A stretch of 64,000 bases of DNA from JBDKFK01 sp039798745 (GTDB lineage: Bacteria > Patescibacteriota > Microgenomatia > UBA1406 > GWC2-37-13): the NCBI GenBank assembly GCA_039798745.1, contig JBDKFK010000006.1, positions 3,052 through 67,051 on the forward strand, written 5' to 3'. Positions 30,385-39,850 of this stretch are shown here, piece by piece (the first letter of the stretch is position 1; each line of letters opens with the position of its first letter). A program made the translations under genes and the position numbers. The notes under the pieces were generated by a model, which had not been told where the DNA came from, ran no database searches, and worked only from the letters and a program-made list of their open reading frames with translations.

Positions 30385-30747
30385 ATGAAAAAAAAGGTAA
30401 TTGTTGTTGACGACGATCAGGGTATTCTTGAAGTAATAAAAATAATACTTGAAGAAGAAAATTATGATGTCGTAACTATAGACGAAGGCAAGACAATAGT
30501 GAAAAGAATAACAGAGGAAAAGCCCGATGTGGTACTTCTAGACATTTGGATGTCAGGACAGGATGGAGGAGAGATAGCCAAACAACTAAAGAGTAACGAT
30601 GAGACAAAAAATATCCCGATAATTATGGTTTCGGCCAAAAATGATACCGAAAAAGTAGCTCAGGACGCGGGCGCTGACGACTTCATAACCAAACCGTTTG
30701 ATATGGATGTACTTCTTGAGAAAGTAAAAAAACTTGCCTCAAAATAA
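30385..30747 (+). CDS. Stand-alone response regulator receiver
   Basis: 120 aa, a single CheY-like receiver. Acidic pocket VVDDDQG, phospho-acceptor Asp in VVLLDIWMS (residue ~51), Ser in IIMVSAKND, Lys in FITKPFD. No output domain, so it probably acts through protein-protein contact. No histidine kinase is nearby. Confidence 0.9.
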   Translation: MKKKVIVVDDDQGILEVIKIILEEENYDVVTIDEGKTIVKRITEEKPDVVLLDIWMSGQDGGEIAKQLKSNDETKNIPIIMVSAKNDTEKVAQDAGADDFITKPFDMDVLLEKVKKLASK

Positions 30748-30821
30748 AAGACTGATCATATATATCTCTCCATTTACTCACCTAATACTAATATCCGTAT
30801 GATAAAATATACATATTCAAG

Positions 30822-32090
30822 ATGTATACAATTAAGAAAAAAGCCGCCGAGTATTTTCCTGCCTTAAAGACCTATAATTATAGGATATATTTTTTTGGCC
30901 AGGGAGTATCACTTATCGGCACCTGGTTTGCCAGTGTCGCGCAACAATGGCTTATTTATCCTACATTAACTACAGATAAATCATTTTTAGGCATAGTAAG
31001 TGCCGTAAATATGATCCCAGTCGCACTGTTGGTATTGATTGCCGGCGTATACGCGGACCGCATAAACAAACGAAAAACAGTGATCGCAATACAGCTTATA
31101 TTTGCCGTAATTGCTCTTCTTATATCAGGACTTGTGTTCACCGGCACAATACAAATATGGCATGTACTTGTAGCTTCAGCACTCTCGGGCATAGTGTTTG
31201 CGTTTGATATGCCTACACGCAATGCTCTCGTAATAGATCTTGTGGATAAAAGAGATCTGCCAAGCGCGCTGTCGCTTAACTCAGGTATCTTCAACGCTGC
31301 CCGCGCACTTGGGCCTGCCCTTGCCGGCATTATGATAGCCATGATCGGTATTGGACCGGCGTACCTTATTGACGGTCTTAGTTTTTTTGCTGTAATCGCA
31401 AGTCTGTACTATATGAAAGTGCCACCACATATGCCGACCGCGAATAAACGCAGTTTTGCCGAAGAGTTTAAAGAGGGCATAAGCTATCTGATGGATCAGA
31501 GAATAATAACGGTTATTCTGCTTCTTGTTGGTGTAGTGAGTTTTTGCACCTGGCCGGCGAGCGTACTGCTCCCGGTATATGCTCATGATATATTCAAAAG
31601 TGGCGAAATAGGCTATGGAATACTGCAAAGCTCAATAGGTCTGGGCGCCATGGTGGGCGCGTTTGGGTTCTCCAAATTATTTGAGAAAATTACCGATATC
31701 TACTCGTTTATTATGCGCATGTTCATAGTTTGCTTTGTGCTATACGCCACCTTCGCCTTCACAACCATATACCCCATTGCGATTGCACTACTGGTAAGTA
31801 TGGGCTGGGTAGTATCAACACTCTATGGAGCTCTTAACACATTACTGCAGATGAACGCTCCCACTCATATGCGCGGCCGCATAATGAGTTTTTATTCGTT
31901 TATGATATTTACTTCTCTGCCATTGGGCGCTATCTATACAAGTATCGGAGTGCAGCTCATGGGAGTTCGCATGACTATAGTCAGCGCTGCCGTAACTATG
32001 ATTGTGGTTATAGGAGCACTCCATTTTATTGGGAGACATATTATTGCGCATAAAATGGCATATCTACACAATACTATACAGGGAAGATGA
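30822..32090 (+). CDS. MFS transporter (enterobactin-exporter-like)
   Basis: 422 aa with about 11-12 transmembrane helices. YRIYFFGQGVSLIGTWFASVAQQWL and the loop VYADRINKRKTVI match the MFS_3 type of drug or siderophore exporters. It converges on the PBP gene with only 2 nt between stops. Substrate unknown. Confidence 0.8.
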   Translation: MYTIKKKAAEYFPALKTYNYRIYFFGQGVSLIGTWFASVAQQWLIYPTLTTDKSFLGIVSAVNMIPVALLVLIAGVYADRINKRKTVIAIQLIFAVIALLISGLVFTGTIQIWHVLVASALSGIVFAFDMPTRNALVIDLVDKRDLPSALSLNSGIFNAARALGPALAGIMIAMIGIGPAYLIDGLSFFAVIASLYYMKVPPHMPTANKRSFAEEFKEGISYLMDQRIITVILLLVGVVSFCTWPASVLLPVYAHDIFKSGEIGYGILQSSIGLGAMVGAFGFSKLFEKITDIYSFIMRMFIVCFVLYATFAFTTIYPIAIALLVSMGWVVSTLYGALNTLLQMNAPTHMRGRIMSFYSFMIFTSLPLGAIYTSIGVQLMGVRMTIVSAAVTMIVVIGALHFIGRHIIAHKMAYLHNTIQGR

Positions 32091-32092
32091 TG

Positions 32093-34639
32093 TCAGGGAG
32101 TAGGGGAAGGAGCGCCAGTGGGTGCCGAATCCCAGGCTCTGTTAACGCCAAACTTAATGACCGAATCGCCAGCTTTGTCCTTATCGTTTCTTCCGACTAC
32201 TTTGAGTTCATATACTCCGTCTGAAAGATTCATTGTCTCGTCTATTTCTTCTCTGTCGCCATCGTAATTTTTGATCTCATTGCCGTTAATGTATACCTTT
32301 ATATTTTTGATCGGTGCGACTGAGCTGATTTTGGCTCTGATCTGCACATCGTTACTATTCACGGTTGCTTTGTCATTAGGTGATTTGATGGACACAACAA
32401 CAGAGTCTGCTGATGAATCGGAAGTCTCAGTGGGTGGATGGAATTTGCTGTCACCCTGATCTTTGATCCACAAGTCGATGGCCTCCTGCCAACGATTTTT
32501 ACCGTCGGTTGAGATGGGATCACTCTCAGTGAAGACAATGAAGTCACGCTCATCATAGTTACCCTGTTTCACCTCGACCTCATTGGCGAGCTTGCCATTC
32601 GACTTGGAGACTTTTATCTTTTTGTAAAATGGTGAGACATCTTTGGGCTCTGTGCCTTCGATAAAGTATTCTGCACGTGTTGGCTGACCATCTTTGGGTA
32701 GACCGCCCAGATAGCTGTCTACCGTGAGTGCCTTCACTTTGTCGGGCTTAGAAATAAATCCGTCTTCATATTTTTTGAGAAGATTAACCATGATATTATG
32801 CCATATAGGGGAGGCGCCGGTAACACCTGACGCGATCTTAGGATTCATTACACTGTTATCGTTGTTACCTACCCACACACCCACGGTAATGTCTTTGGTA
32901 TATCCAACGGTCCAGTTGTCGCGTTTGTCATCGGTAGTGCCTGTTTTTACCGCGACAGTTTTGCCGCGGATATTGAGAAACGAACCTGTGCCGAACTCTT
33001 CAGAACGAGCCACATCATCGGAAAGGATATGAGAGACAAGATAGGATACTTCGGGTGAAAAAACGCGCGTTTCCTTTGACTTAATTTTCTTAAATATTGA
33101 ACTATTTTTATAGTCTTTTATTTCGTTAATATACTGGACATCTTTTTTAATACCTCCGTTTGCGAACACACTGAACGCATTGGTAAGATCAAGAAGCGTA
33201 ACCTCTCCACCTCCCAGAGTTACAGAGAGTCCAAATTTGCGTAGATTGTCTTCTGTAGGCGCCAATGTACTCAGACCCATCATATATGCTTTCTGAAGAA
33301 AATCTTTTACACCCACCATTGCTAACAACTTTACCGCAGGTACGTTGAACGAATTGCCGAGAGCAAACCGCAGCTGTGCCGGACCACGGAATTTGCCGTC
33401 ATAGTTAACGGGAGTATAATCTTGTCCGCCCTGTACAGGAAAGACAGTTTTAACATCCATAACCACCGTCGATGGTGTATAACCTTTTTCAAATGCGAGA
33501 GCATAGGTGATTGGTTTCATAGTGGAGCCCGGCTGGCGGAGACCCAGTGCGGCGTTGAACTGACCAAACTTTTCATCGTTATAATCATATGAACCGACCA
33601 TAGCGAGAATATCTCCTGTATGAGAGTCGAGAACTACAGCCGCACCATTGGTAGCATTATATGCTTTGAGCTTTTTTACCTCTTCGTTGACAATGTCCTG
33701 AACTGCTTCCTGTACTTCGGTCGAAATTGTGGTGGTTACCTTAAGACCCTGATCCATGATTTTGGGCCCATACTCTTCCTCAATCATTTTCTTGACGTAA
33801 AACACAAAATGAGGTGCTGCGATAGAAAGTTTGGGAGCTGAAAACTTCATAGTCGAAAGTTTTTTGAGCGCCGCTTCTTCTTCTTTTACGGTTATATATT
33901 TATCTTCACGCATACGACGAAGTACGTCTTTGGTACGTCCTTTCCATGCGCCGTTGCCGCTTATAAACGGAGAGTAGTTGGTGGGATTCTGCGGAAGACC
34001 TGCAAGGAACGCCGACTCGAGAATAGTAAGGTCTTTTGGTTCTTTGCCAAAATATGCTCTACTGGAGGATCCTATACCATAAATAGTGCCGCCATAAGGA
34101 ACTTCGTTAAGATACATGCCGAGAATCTGATCTTTGGTATATCGTCGTTCCACCTCAAATGCCAGGATCGCTTCTTTGATTTTTCGCGATGGGGTGCGGC
34201 TGGAGTCGAGAAGAACGAGTTTGATAAGCTGCTGTGTTATGGTTGAACCTCCCTGTACTCCCTGACGGAAAATAATGCTTAAAAATGCGCGCAGTATGCC
34301 TTTTTCGGAGATGCCTCCATGGCGATAAAAATCTTTGTCTTCGATAGCTACGGTTGCTTCTTTGAGGTACTTAGATATCTTGTCTTCAGCAACCGGAACG
34401 CGATTTTTATCTTTATATATTTCATAGAGAACTTTGCCATCGCGGTCATAGAAGATAGAGGAGGAGTCAGAACTTTGAGAGAGTTTACCCGGAGCAGGCA
34501 GACTACGTGCGTACCACGCGAATAACGCGAACGCGATGATGAAACATACCACGATAAATCCTATGAAATAGGTTATTCCTTTGGTGAGGAGTGTCTGGCG
34601 GTAGTTGAGATCGTGTAACCGTGATCGCCGTGAATGCAT
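32093..34639 (-). CDS. Class A penicillin-binding protein (PBP1A family)
   Basis: 848 aa from the ATG at 34639, 6 nt after TATAAT; ten upstream codons are rejected. Cytoplasmic tail, one membrane anchor (residues ~22-45), GT51 glycosyltransferase domain with VAIEDKDFYRHGG and GGSTITQQLIK, then the transpeptidase with STMK (Ser nucleophile), SFN and KTGT motifs. A C-terminal Ig-like beta-domain (NDVQIRAKISSVAPIKNIKVYI) and a Pro-rich end follow. It polymerises and cross-links peptidoglycan. Divergent from a small membrane protein and recG. Confidence 0.92.
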   Translation of the reverse strand: MHSRRSRLHDLNYRQTLLTKGITYFIGFIVVCFIIAFALFAWYARSLPAPGKLSQSSDSSSIFYDRDGKVLYEIYKDKNRVPVAEDKISKYLKEATVAIEDKDFYRHGGISEKGILRAFLSIIFRQGVQGGSTITQQLIKLVLLDSSRTPSRKIKEAILAFEVERRYTKDQILGMYLNEVPYGGTIYGIGSSSRAYFGKEPKDLTILESAFLAGLPQNPTNYSPFISGNGAWKGRTKDVLRRMREDKYITVKEEEAALKKLSTMKFSAPKLSIAAPHFVFYVKKMIEEEYGPKIMDQGLKVTTTISTEVQEAVQDIVNEEVKKLKAYNATNGAAVVLDSHTGDILAMVGSYDYNDEKFGQFNAALGLRQPGSTMKPITYALAFEKGYTPSTVVMDVKTVFPVQGGQDYTPVNYDGKFRGPAQLRFALGNSFNVPAVKLLAMVGVKDFLQKAYMMGLSTLAPTEDNLRKFGLSVTLGGGEVTLLDLTNAFSVFANGGIKKDVQYINEIKDYKNSSIFKKIKSKETRVFSPEVSYLVSHILSDDVARSEEFGTGSFLNIRGKTVAVKTGTTDDKRDNWTVGYTKDITVGVWVGNNDNSVMNPKIASGVTGASPIWHNIMVNLLKKYEDGFISKPDKVKALTVDSYLGGLPKDGQPTRAEYFIEGTEPKDVSPFYKKIKVSKSNGKLANEVEVKQGNYDERDFIVFTESDPISTDGKNRWQEAIDLWIKDQGDSKFHPPTETSDSSADSVVVSIKSPNDKATVNSNDVQIRAKISSVAPIKNIKVYINGNEIKNYDGDREEIDETMNLSDGVYELKVVGRNDKDKAGDSVIKFGVNRAWDSAPTGAPSPTP

Positions 34640-34686
34640 GTAATGATTATACACTAGCAGGGATGACATGATGTATAATAATTATC

Positions 34687-34800
34687 ATGAAAATGCCCCG
34701 GTTTAAATTTAGGGTTGAAAGTATCTGGAAAGTAATCGTTATAATAGCCAGTATTATGCTTATTCTTTCAAGTATCGCTCCAATGCTCTTCCTGCAGTAA
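34687..34800 (+). CDS. 37-aa single-pass membrane protein
   Basis: MKMPRFKFRVESIWK is a basic cytoplasmic start, followed by the hydrophobic helix VIVIIASIMLILSSIAPML. TATAAT at 34674-34679 is 7 nt before the ATG, a leaderless promoter. It ends 26 nt before recG and is divergent from PBP1A. The positive-inside charge, the promoter and the unbroken helix support it despite its length. Function unknown. Confidence 0.65.
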   Translation: MKMPRFKFRVESIWKVIVIIASIMLILSSIAPMLFLQ

Positions 34801-34826
34801 CGCATTCTTTGTATAATAGTAAGATC

Positions 34827-36908
34827 ATGATACTTGATCAACCTATAGAATCACTTCCATCAACGAGTCCGGTGACGATGAAGAAATTCAAATCTCTAGA
34901 AATAAGCACATTATGGGATCTAGTAAATTATGTGCCGTTCCGTTACGAAAATCTGTCAATTGTGTCGTCTATACGCAACATACAGGAAGGTGAGATGCTT
35001 ACCGTGAAAGGCCACGTTTTGACAAGCAAAACCGACTATACTCGGCGACGGGGAATGACCCTTCAGAAAGTAACCATAGATGACGGCACAGGCACACTTG
35101 ATCTTCTATGGTTTAACCAACCGTACATAACGCGCATGCTGCCGGAGAATGCGCTCGTATCTGTGGCGGGACCGATAAAGATGAATCATAAACTCATGAT
35201 GGAGCCGATAAGCTACGAACGCATAACAGAGATAAACTCACCAACGGTGCACACCGGTAGACTAGTGCCGGTATATACAGAAAAACTTGGACTTTCCTCA
35301 CGAACGATACGTGAAAAAATACATCTCATATTTCACCATATGCTGGGAATGCATGAACAGCGGAACGATCTGGAAAAAGAATGGGAATGGCTGCCGGAGC
35401 ATATACTGCACAAACACAATCTGAGCGATGAACTGAACGCGTATTATCATATACATTTCCCCGAAACAAAACAGGACCATACTCGGGCGCATGAACGACT
35501 GGCGTTTGATGAACTTTTCACCATACAGCTCTCCAATGAACTCGTCCGCCGCGAATGGAAAAAAGAACAGGTCGGCAACAAATTTGCGATGAATAAAACA
35601 GTACAAAATAAGATAGACGCGTTTATACACGGTCTTCCGTTTGAGCTTACCGGGGCGCAGAAAAAAGTTATTGATGATGTCTTAAAAGATGTACGCAAAG
35701 ATCAGCCCATGAACCGGTTTGTGCAGGGAGATGTAGGATCAGGAAAAACAGTAGTTGCCGCGGTTGCCGCCTATGCTGCCTACCTGCACAAATTTCAGAC
35801 CATAATAATGGCGCCGACAGAGATACTTGCCACACAACATTATCAGACCATCGCCAAACTGTTCGCGAATACGGATGTAAGTGTTGGTCTCCAGACAGGA
35901 GCGAAAAAAGCGGCAAAAGGTAAAAATGACACTATAGAATATGACATAATTGTCGGAACTCACGCGCTTATTTCGAAACACGCGAACTATGAAAAGATAG
36001 GAATGGTTGTGATAGACGAGCAGCATCGTTTTGGGGTAGCTCAACGAGCGCTTTTAAAATCGAAAGGTATAAATCCTCATTTACTTACTATGACCGCGAC
36101 ACCTATACCACGCACTATCGCGCTCACACTGCATGGGGAACTTGATCTGTCGGTGATAGACGAGATGCCAAAAGGAAGACTGCCGATAAAGACGTACCTT
36201 ACTCCTCCTCACAAGCGTCAGAGCGCGTACGAATGGATACGCGACGGAATAAAGAAACTAGGCATACAGGTATTTATAATATGTCCCCTCATCGAAGAGT
36301 CGGAGATCGAAACTATGAAATCAATACGCGCGGCCACGCAAGAATATGATCGCTTAAAGAACCATGTATTTAGAGATTTTAAAGTAGGTATGCTCCATGG
36401 AAAAATGAAACCGAAAGATAAAGAACTAATAATGCAGGAGTTTAAGAATAAAGAGTACGATATACTCGTTGCCACCTCTGTTGTGGAGGTGGGAATAGAC
36501 GTACCCAATGCCACGATTATAGTGATTGAAGGATCGCAGAGATATGGTATGGCACAGCTGCATCAGCTGCGCGGCCGGGTGGGAAGAGGCGACAAGCAGT
36601 CGTACTGCATACTCTTTACCGACGAGGGAGATAATGCCAATATACATCGGCTCAAATTCTTTGCCTCGACCAATAATGGCATGACTCTCGCCGAATATGA
36701 CCTAAAACAACGTGGCCCGGGCGATATATACGGAATAAGCCAGCACGGCTACGACGACCTCAAGTTTGCAGATCTCAGCAACTATGAACTTATCTCCAAG
36801 ACCAAAGATGCGGTAAACGAGATGATCGGGGTATATGACCCGCAAAAGTACCCACATATGAAGGAACGGCTAGAAAAATTCAGGCTGGATCAGATTTCGA
36901 GGGATTAA
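34827..36908 (+). CDS. recG: ATP-dependent DNA helicase RecG
   Basis: 693 aa from the ATG at 34827, 9 nt after TATAAT. N-terminal wedge/OB domain (VKGHVLTSKTDYTRRRGM), Walker A GDVGSGKT, DEQH box VVIDEQHRFGV, TATPIPRTIALT, and the C-terminal helicase motifs (VEVGIDVPNAT, HQLRGRVGRG) with the RecG-specific TRG-like segment LKQRGPGDIYGISQHG. It remodels stalled replication forks. Confidence 0.95.
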   Translation: MILDQPIESLPSTSPVTMKKFKSLEISTLWDLVNYVPFRYENLSIVSSIRNIQEGEMLTVKGHVLTSKTDYTRRRGMTLQKVTIDDGTGTLDLLWFNQPYITRMLPENALVSVAGPIKMNHKLMMEPISYERITEINSPTVHTGRLVPVYTEKLGLSSRTIREKIHLIFHHMLGMHEQRNDLEKEWEWLPEHILHKHNLSDELNAYYHIHFPETKQDHTRAHERLAFDELFTIQLSNELVRREWKKEQVGNKFAMNKTVQNKIDAFIHGLPFELTGAQKKVIDDVLKDVRKDQPMNRFVQGDVGSGKTVVAAVAAYAAYLHKFQTIIMAPTEILATQHYQTIAKLFANTDVSVGLQTGAKKAAKGKNDTIEYDIIVGTHALISKHANYEKIGMVVIDEQHRFGVAQRALLKSKGINPHLLTMTATPIPRTIALTLHGELDLSVIDEMPKGRLPIKTYLTPPHKRQSAYEWIRDGIKKLGIQVFIICPLIEESEIETMKSIRAATQEYDRLKNHVFRDFKVGMLHGKMKPKDKELIMQEFKNKEYDILVATSVVEVGIDVPNATIIVIEGSQRYGMAQLHQLRGRVGRGDKQSYCILFTDEGDNANIHRLKFFASTNNGMTLAEYDLKQRGPGDIYGISQHGYDDLKFADLSNYELISKTKDAVNEMIGVYDPQKYPHMKERLEKFRLDQISRD

Positions 36909-37006
36909 TCCCAACATGAGCATATCACTTGTATTTTTGAGGGTTATTTGATATAGTTTTACCATATTTTCAGAGCAGTATTAGTTAACCGTTTTATCAC
37001 ACGAAT

Positions 37007-37156
37007 ATGGCACCATTACCGAAGAGAAAACACTCCACCCGTAGAAAAGGGAAGCGTGTAACAAGTAAGATGGTAGATTTGAGGTCACTGGTTACATGCA
37101 AGAACTGTGGAAAAGAAAAACTTCCGCACAAACCTTGTAAGTATTGTAACAAATAA
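37007..37156 (+). CDS. rpmF: 50S ribosomal protein L32
   Basis: 49 aa. The basic start APLPKRKHSTRRKGKR is typical of L32, and CKNCGKEKLPHKPCKYC gives two CxxC pairs for a zinc ribbon. The gene lies between recG and nusB. TATAGT (from TTGATATAGT) is about 50 nt upstream. Confidence 0.92.
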   Translation: MAPLPKRKHSTRRKGKRVTSKMVDLRSLVTCKNCGKEKLPHKPCKYCNK

Positions 37157-37187
37157 CCTCGTTATTGAGTTTTTGGTACAATAACAT

Positions 37188-37613
37188 ATGGATCCCAGAC
37201 ATCTCAAACGCATCAAAATTTCACAGAACCTGTTTGCAGCTTCGTTTCCCTCGTTAAAGGATAATCTTCCGTACGAAAACGAACCTATGACGAAGGATGT
37301 ACTCCAGAATCTGGAGCAGATTGACGAACTTATTACCAAACACGCGCCCAAGTTCCCCATCGACCGCATAGCTAAAACAGATTTAGCGGTGTTGCGACTG
37401 GCCGTATACGAACTTATCGTAAGCCCTAAAGAACCATCGAAAGTGGTAATAAATGAGGCCGTAGAGCTTGCAAAAGAGCTGGGCGGAGACAGATCATACG
37501 CATTTATCAACGCAGTATTGGGTACGATATTTAAAAATTTGCCGGAGCAACAGCAAAAAGCCGCAGAAGAAAAACCTGCAGACGAAACGCCGGAGCAACC
37601 ATCGAATGGATAA
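37188..37613 (+). CDS. nusB: Transcription antitermination factor NusB
   Basis: 141 aa, all-helical. The C-terminal half, RIAKTDLAVLRLAVYELIVSPKEPSKVVINEAVELAKELGGDRSYAFINAVLG, is the conserved NusB core. With NusE (S10) it binds boxA in rRNA leaders; a boxA-like motif occurs in the 16S leader at 53204 and in the leader at 15573. A Glu/Pro-rich tail follows. It overlaps rnc by 8 nt. Confidence 0.92.
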   Translation: MDPRHLKRIKISQNLFAASFPSLKDNLPYENEPMTKDVLQNLEQIDELITKHAPKFPIDRIAKTDLAVLRLAVYELIVSPKEPSKVVINEAVELAKELGGDRSYAFINAVLGTIFKNLPEQQQKAAEEKPADETPEQPSNG

Positions 37614-38301
37614 TCAATTCGCAGAGCTCGAAAAAACAATAGGAATAACCTTCAAAGACAGAAAACTCATAAAAAATGTATTCATCCACAGATCGTATCT
37701 GAACGAACACAAAGACTTTGACCAGCCGTCGAACGAAAAACTTGAGTTTCTGGGCGATAGTGTACTGTCTTTAATCACCTCGATTTACCTATATAAACAC
37801 TTTCCGAAGCTAAAAGAGGGCGATTATACCGATATAAAAGCCTCTATCGTGCGTACAGAAAGTCTGGCTGAAGTAGGGTTAAAACTAAACCTGGGCAAAT
37901 ATTTGTACTTATCCAAAGGTGAAGAACTGGGTAAAGGCCGAGAAAACATGAATATACTTGCCGACTGCTTTGAGGCTCTTGTTGCGGCAATATTTATAGA
38001 CCATAACTTTGACGACGCCTATAATTTTGTACTCAAAAACCTGTTCCAGACCAAACTCGAGTATATAGTAGAAAATATGCTATATCTGTCGCCTAAAAGC
38101 CGCCTCCAGGAGTATATTCAGGCTAAGTATAAAGTTCTTCCTCTTTATACCATTGTGGAGGAAAAAGGACCAGAACATAAGAAGGTCTTTCAGGTAAGCG
38201 TATCACTCGATAAAAAACTATTAGGTACGGGGACAGGCAGTTCAAAGAAGCAGGCAGAAGAGCAGGCAGCCAAAAATGCACTGGAAAAAATGGAGTTCTA
38301 A
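37606..38301 (+). CDS. rnc: Ribonuclease III
   Basis: 231 aa. The ATG at 37606 overlaps the nusB stop by 8 nt, indicating translational coupling. Signature NEKLEFLGDSVL (residues ~42-53) and the acidic residues of ADCFEALVAAIFID form the Mg-dependent active site; the C-terminal dsRNA-binding domain has GTGTGSSKKQAEEQAAKNALE. It processes rRNA precursors, and the 16S precursor in this window has a matching long stem. Confidence 0.95.
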   Translation: MDNQFAELEKTIGITFKDRKLIKNVFIHRSYLNEHKDFDQPSNEKLEFLGDSVLSLITSIYLYKHFPKLKEGDYTDIKASIVRTESLAEVGLKLNLGKYLYLSKGEELGKGRENMNILADCFEALVAAIFIDHNFDDAYNFVLKNLFQTKLEYIVENMLYLSPKSRLQEYIQAKYKVLPLYTIVEEKGPEHKKVFQVSVSLDKKLLGTGTGSSKKQAEEQAAKNALEKMEF

Positions 38302-38348
38302 GGTTATAATTAATTGTTTTAGAAATTGTTTACGAATATATACAGATT

Positions 38349-38585
38349 ATGGCAGTCGCACTAAGATTAATGAGATTTGGTAAAAAAGGCTTTCCTTTTT
38401 ATAGAGTTGTCGCACTCGACAAAAGACAGAAAAGAGACGGAGCCTATATTGAAAAGGTAGGAACATACGATCCGATGGCAAATCCAAGTAAACTTGAGAT
38501 TGATAAGGAACGATATGAATACTGGGTCAAAAATGGCGCGCAGATTTCGGATGGCTTGAAACGAATTCTCAAGAACCGAAAGTAA
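38349..38585 (+). CDS. rpsP: 30S ribosomal protein S16
   Basis: 78 aa. VALRLMRFGKKGFPFYRVVALDKRQKRDGAYIEKVGTYDP is the S16 signature. TTATAAT follows the rnc stop and may give it a separate promoter. It converges on the pilO-like gene. Confidence 0.95.
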   Translation: MAVALRLMRFGKKGFPFYRVVALDKRQKRDGAYIEKVGTYDPMANPSKLEIDKERYEYWVKNGAQISDGLKRILKNRK

Positions 38586-38598
38586 ACGTTATTTCTTC

Positions 38599-39288
38599 TT
38601 AAAACGGATTCTCCTTAAGTTCATACGACTCATCTGTTGATTCTTCCACAGGAGCTTCTTTGAACATAAACGATGTCTTCTCCTTTATCTTTCTCATGAG
38701 CAGGATATCTTTCTGCGGTATAAGTGACAATGGTTTTTTTATACCCGGAATTTTTGCATGATAAAAGTTGAGTCCCAGCTTAATTTTTCCCACATCGTTT
38801 GTCGTAAACTCGATGCGTTCGTTGGTTATAAGTCTGCCTCCAGAAAACTGGTATTCGTTGAGAAATGTAAGGAACGAGTCGGCATCGCCGTCGCCTTCTA
38901 TTACCAGCGCGATTTTGTCTTTGTTTGTTGAGAGCAGATTAATATTGTATTTATACACGATAAATCCTGTCTGTTCGGAAAGCCGCTCCAGAGCAAGTAT
39001 TATAGTAAAATAGTCTTCTGCCTCCGGAATAATAAGCGAGAGTATTTTGTTGTAGTCGTCAATCTCTCCTTTAAGTGCTTGATTACTCAGTTTAATAATG
39101 GTGAGATCTTTTTGTAGTTTGTCATTTTCTTCTACCAGAGTCTGCAGTTTTGATTTGGAATCAAAATATGAGTTGGAAGACAAAATACAGAAAAATAACA
39201 AAACCGGTATGACCATAAGAACAATAAGCGAGGAAAAATGCTCCTGAACGGCGTATTTGAGACTGTTTGTATTAACTTGGGTTAGCAT
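38599..39288 (-). CDS. pilO: Type IV pilus inner-membrane protein PilO-like
   Basis: 229 aa. One N-terminal membrane helix (residues ~20-42), a coiled coil (SKLQTLVEENDKLQKDL), then a ferredoxin-like periplasmic domain with FLTFLNEYQFSGGRLI. Position directly after pilM and pilN, plus this layout, support PilO, which aligns the pilus machinery. It overlaps pilN by 17 nt. Sequence alone is weak; context carries the call. Confidence 0.75.
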   Translation of the reverse strand: MLTQVNTNSLKYAVQEHFSSLIVLMVIPVLLFFCILSSNSYFDSKSKLQTLVEENDKLQKDLTIIKLSNQALKGEIDDYNKILSLIIPEAEDYFTIILALERLSEQTGFIVYKYNINLLSTNKDKIALVIEGDGDADSFLTFLNEYQFSGGRLITNERIEFTTNDVGKIKLGLNFYHAKIPGIKKPLSLIPQKDILLMRKIKEKTSFMFKEAPVEESTDESYELKENPF

Positions 39289-39850
39289 TGATTATTTTGA
39301 ACTTGCCACGAAAGCGCAGCTGATATCCCTGTTCAGAGTTGGTACTGTCCTGGGTGAGGGAAAAATTGTTAAGTCTAAGCTCCGTAAAATGGGTGAGAAA
39401 CGAGTCAGACTCAATAAACTTGAGAAACTCATATGCCGGCGCGTACTGCACAAACCGTACGACAAACTCGGTAGATTTGTTTTTGTCGAGTGTCATTGAT
39501 TCCAGGATAGGCGATTCACTGGAAAACGCAAGAATATCTTTTAATAAATTGTAATACGGAAGAAACTCAGCATCGTCTTTGAGGTACAGTTTGAGTTGAT
39601 CATCTTTCGCCGCGAAATAATTGATTTTTGCTTCGATATCTTTATTTTCTATAAGGCTTTGGAGTAGTCCTTTCTTCTGCTCCTGAAGCATTACTATTTG
39701 TGACTGCAACCTAAACTGAAGCCACACGAACGACATAAATACTATAAAGAGGACAACACCTATAATAGTGCTATACAGTTTGGTATTCTCGGTAAATAGC
39801 CAGGAATCCTGTCTCTGACGTTTTTGAAAGAGATTTATTCTACTTTTCAT
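39272..39850 (-). CDS. pilN: Type IV pilus assembly protein PilN-like
   Basis: 192 aa. INLFQKRQRQ near the start resembles the conserved INLLP-type motif by which PilN binds PilM. One membrane helix (residues ~25-46), a coiled coil, then a small alpha/beta domain. It overlaps pilM by ATGA-type 4 nt. Identified largely by operon order pilM-pilN-pilO. Confidence 0.75.
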   Translation of the reverse strand: MKSRINLFQKRQRQDSWLFTENTKLYSTIIGVVLFIVFMSFVWLQFRLQSQIVMLQEQKKGLLQSLIENKDIEAKINYFAAKDDQLKLYLKDDAEFLPYYNLLKDILAFSSESPILESMTLDKNKSTEFVVRFVQYAPAYEFLKFIESDSFLTHFTELRLNNFSLTQDSTNSEQGYQLRFRGKFKIINANPS

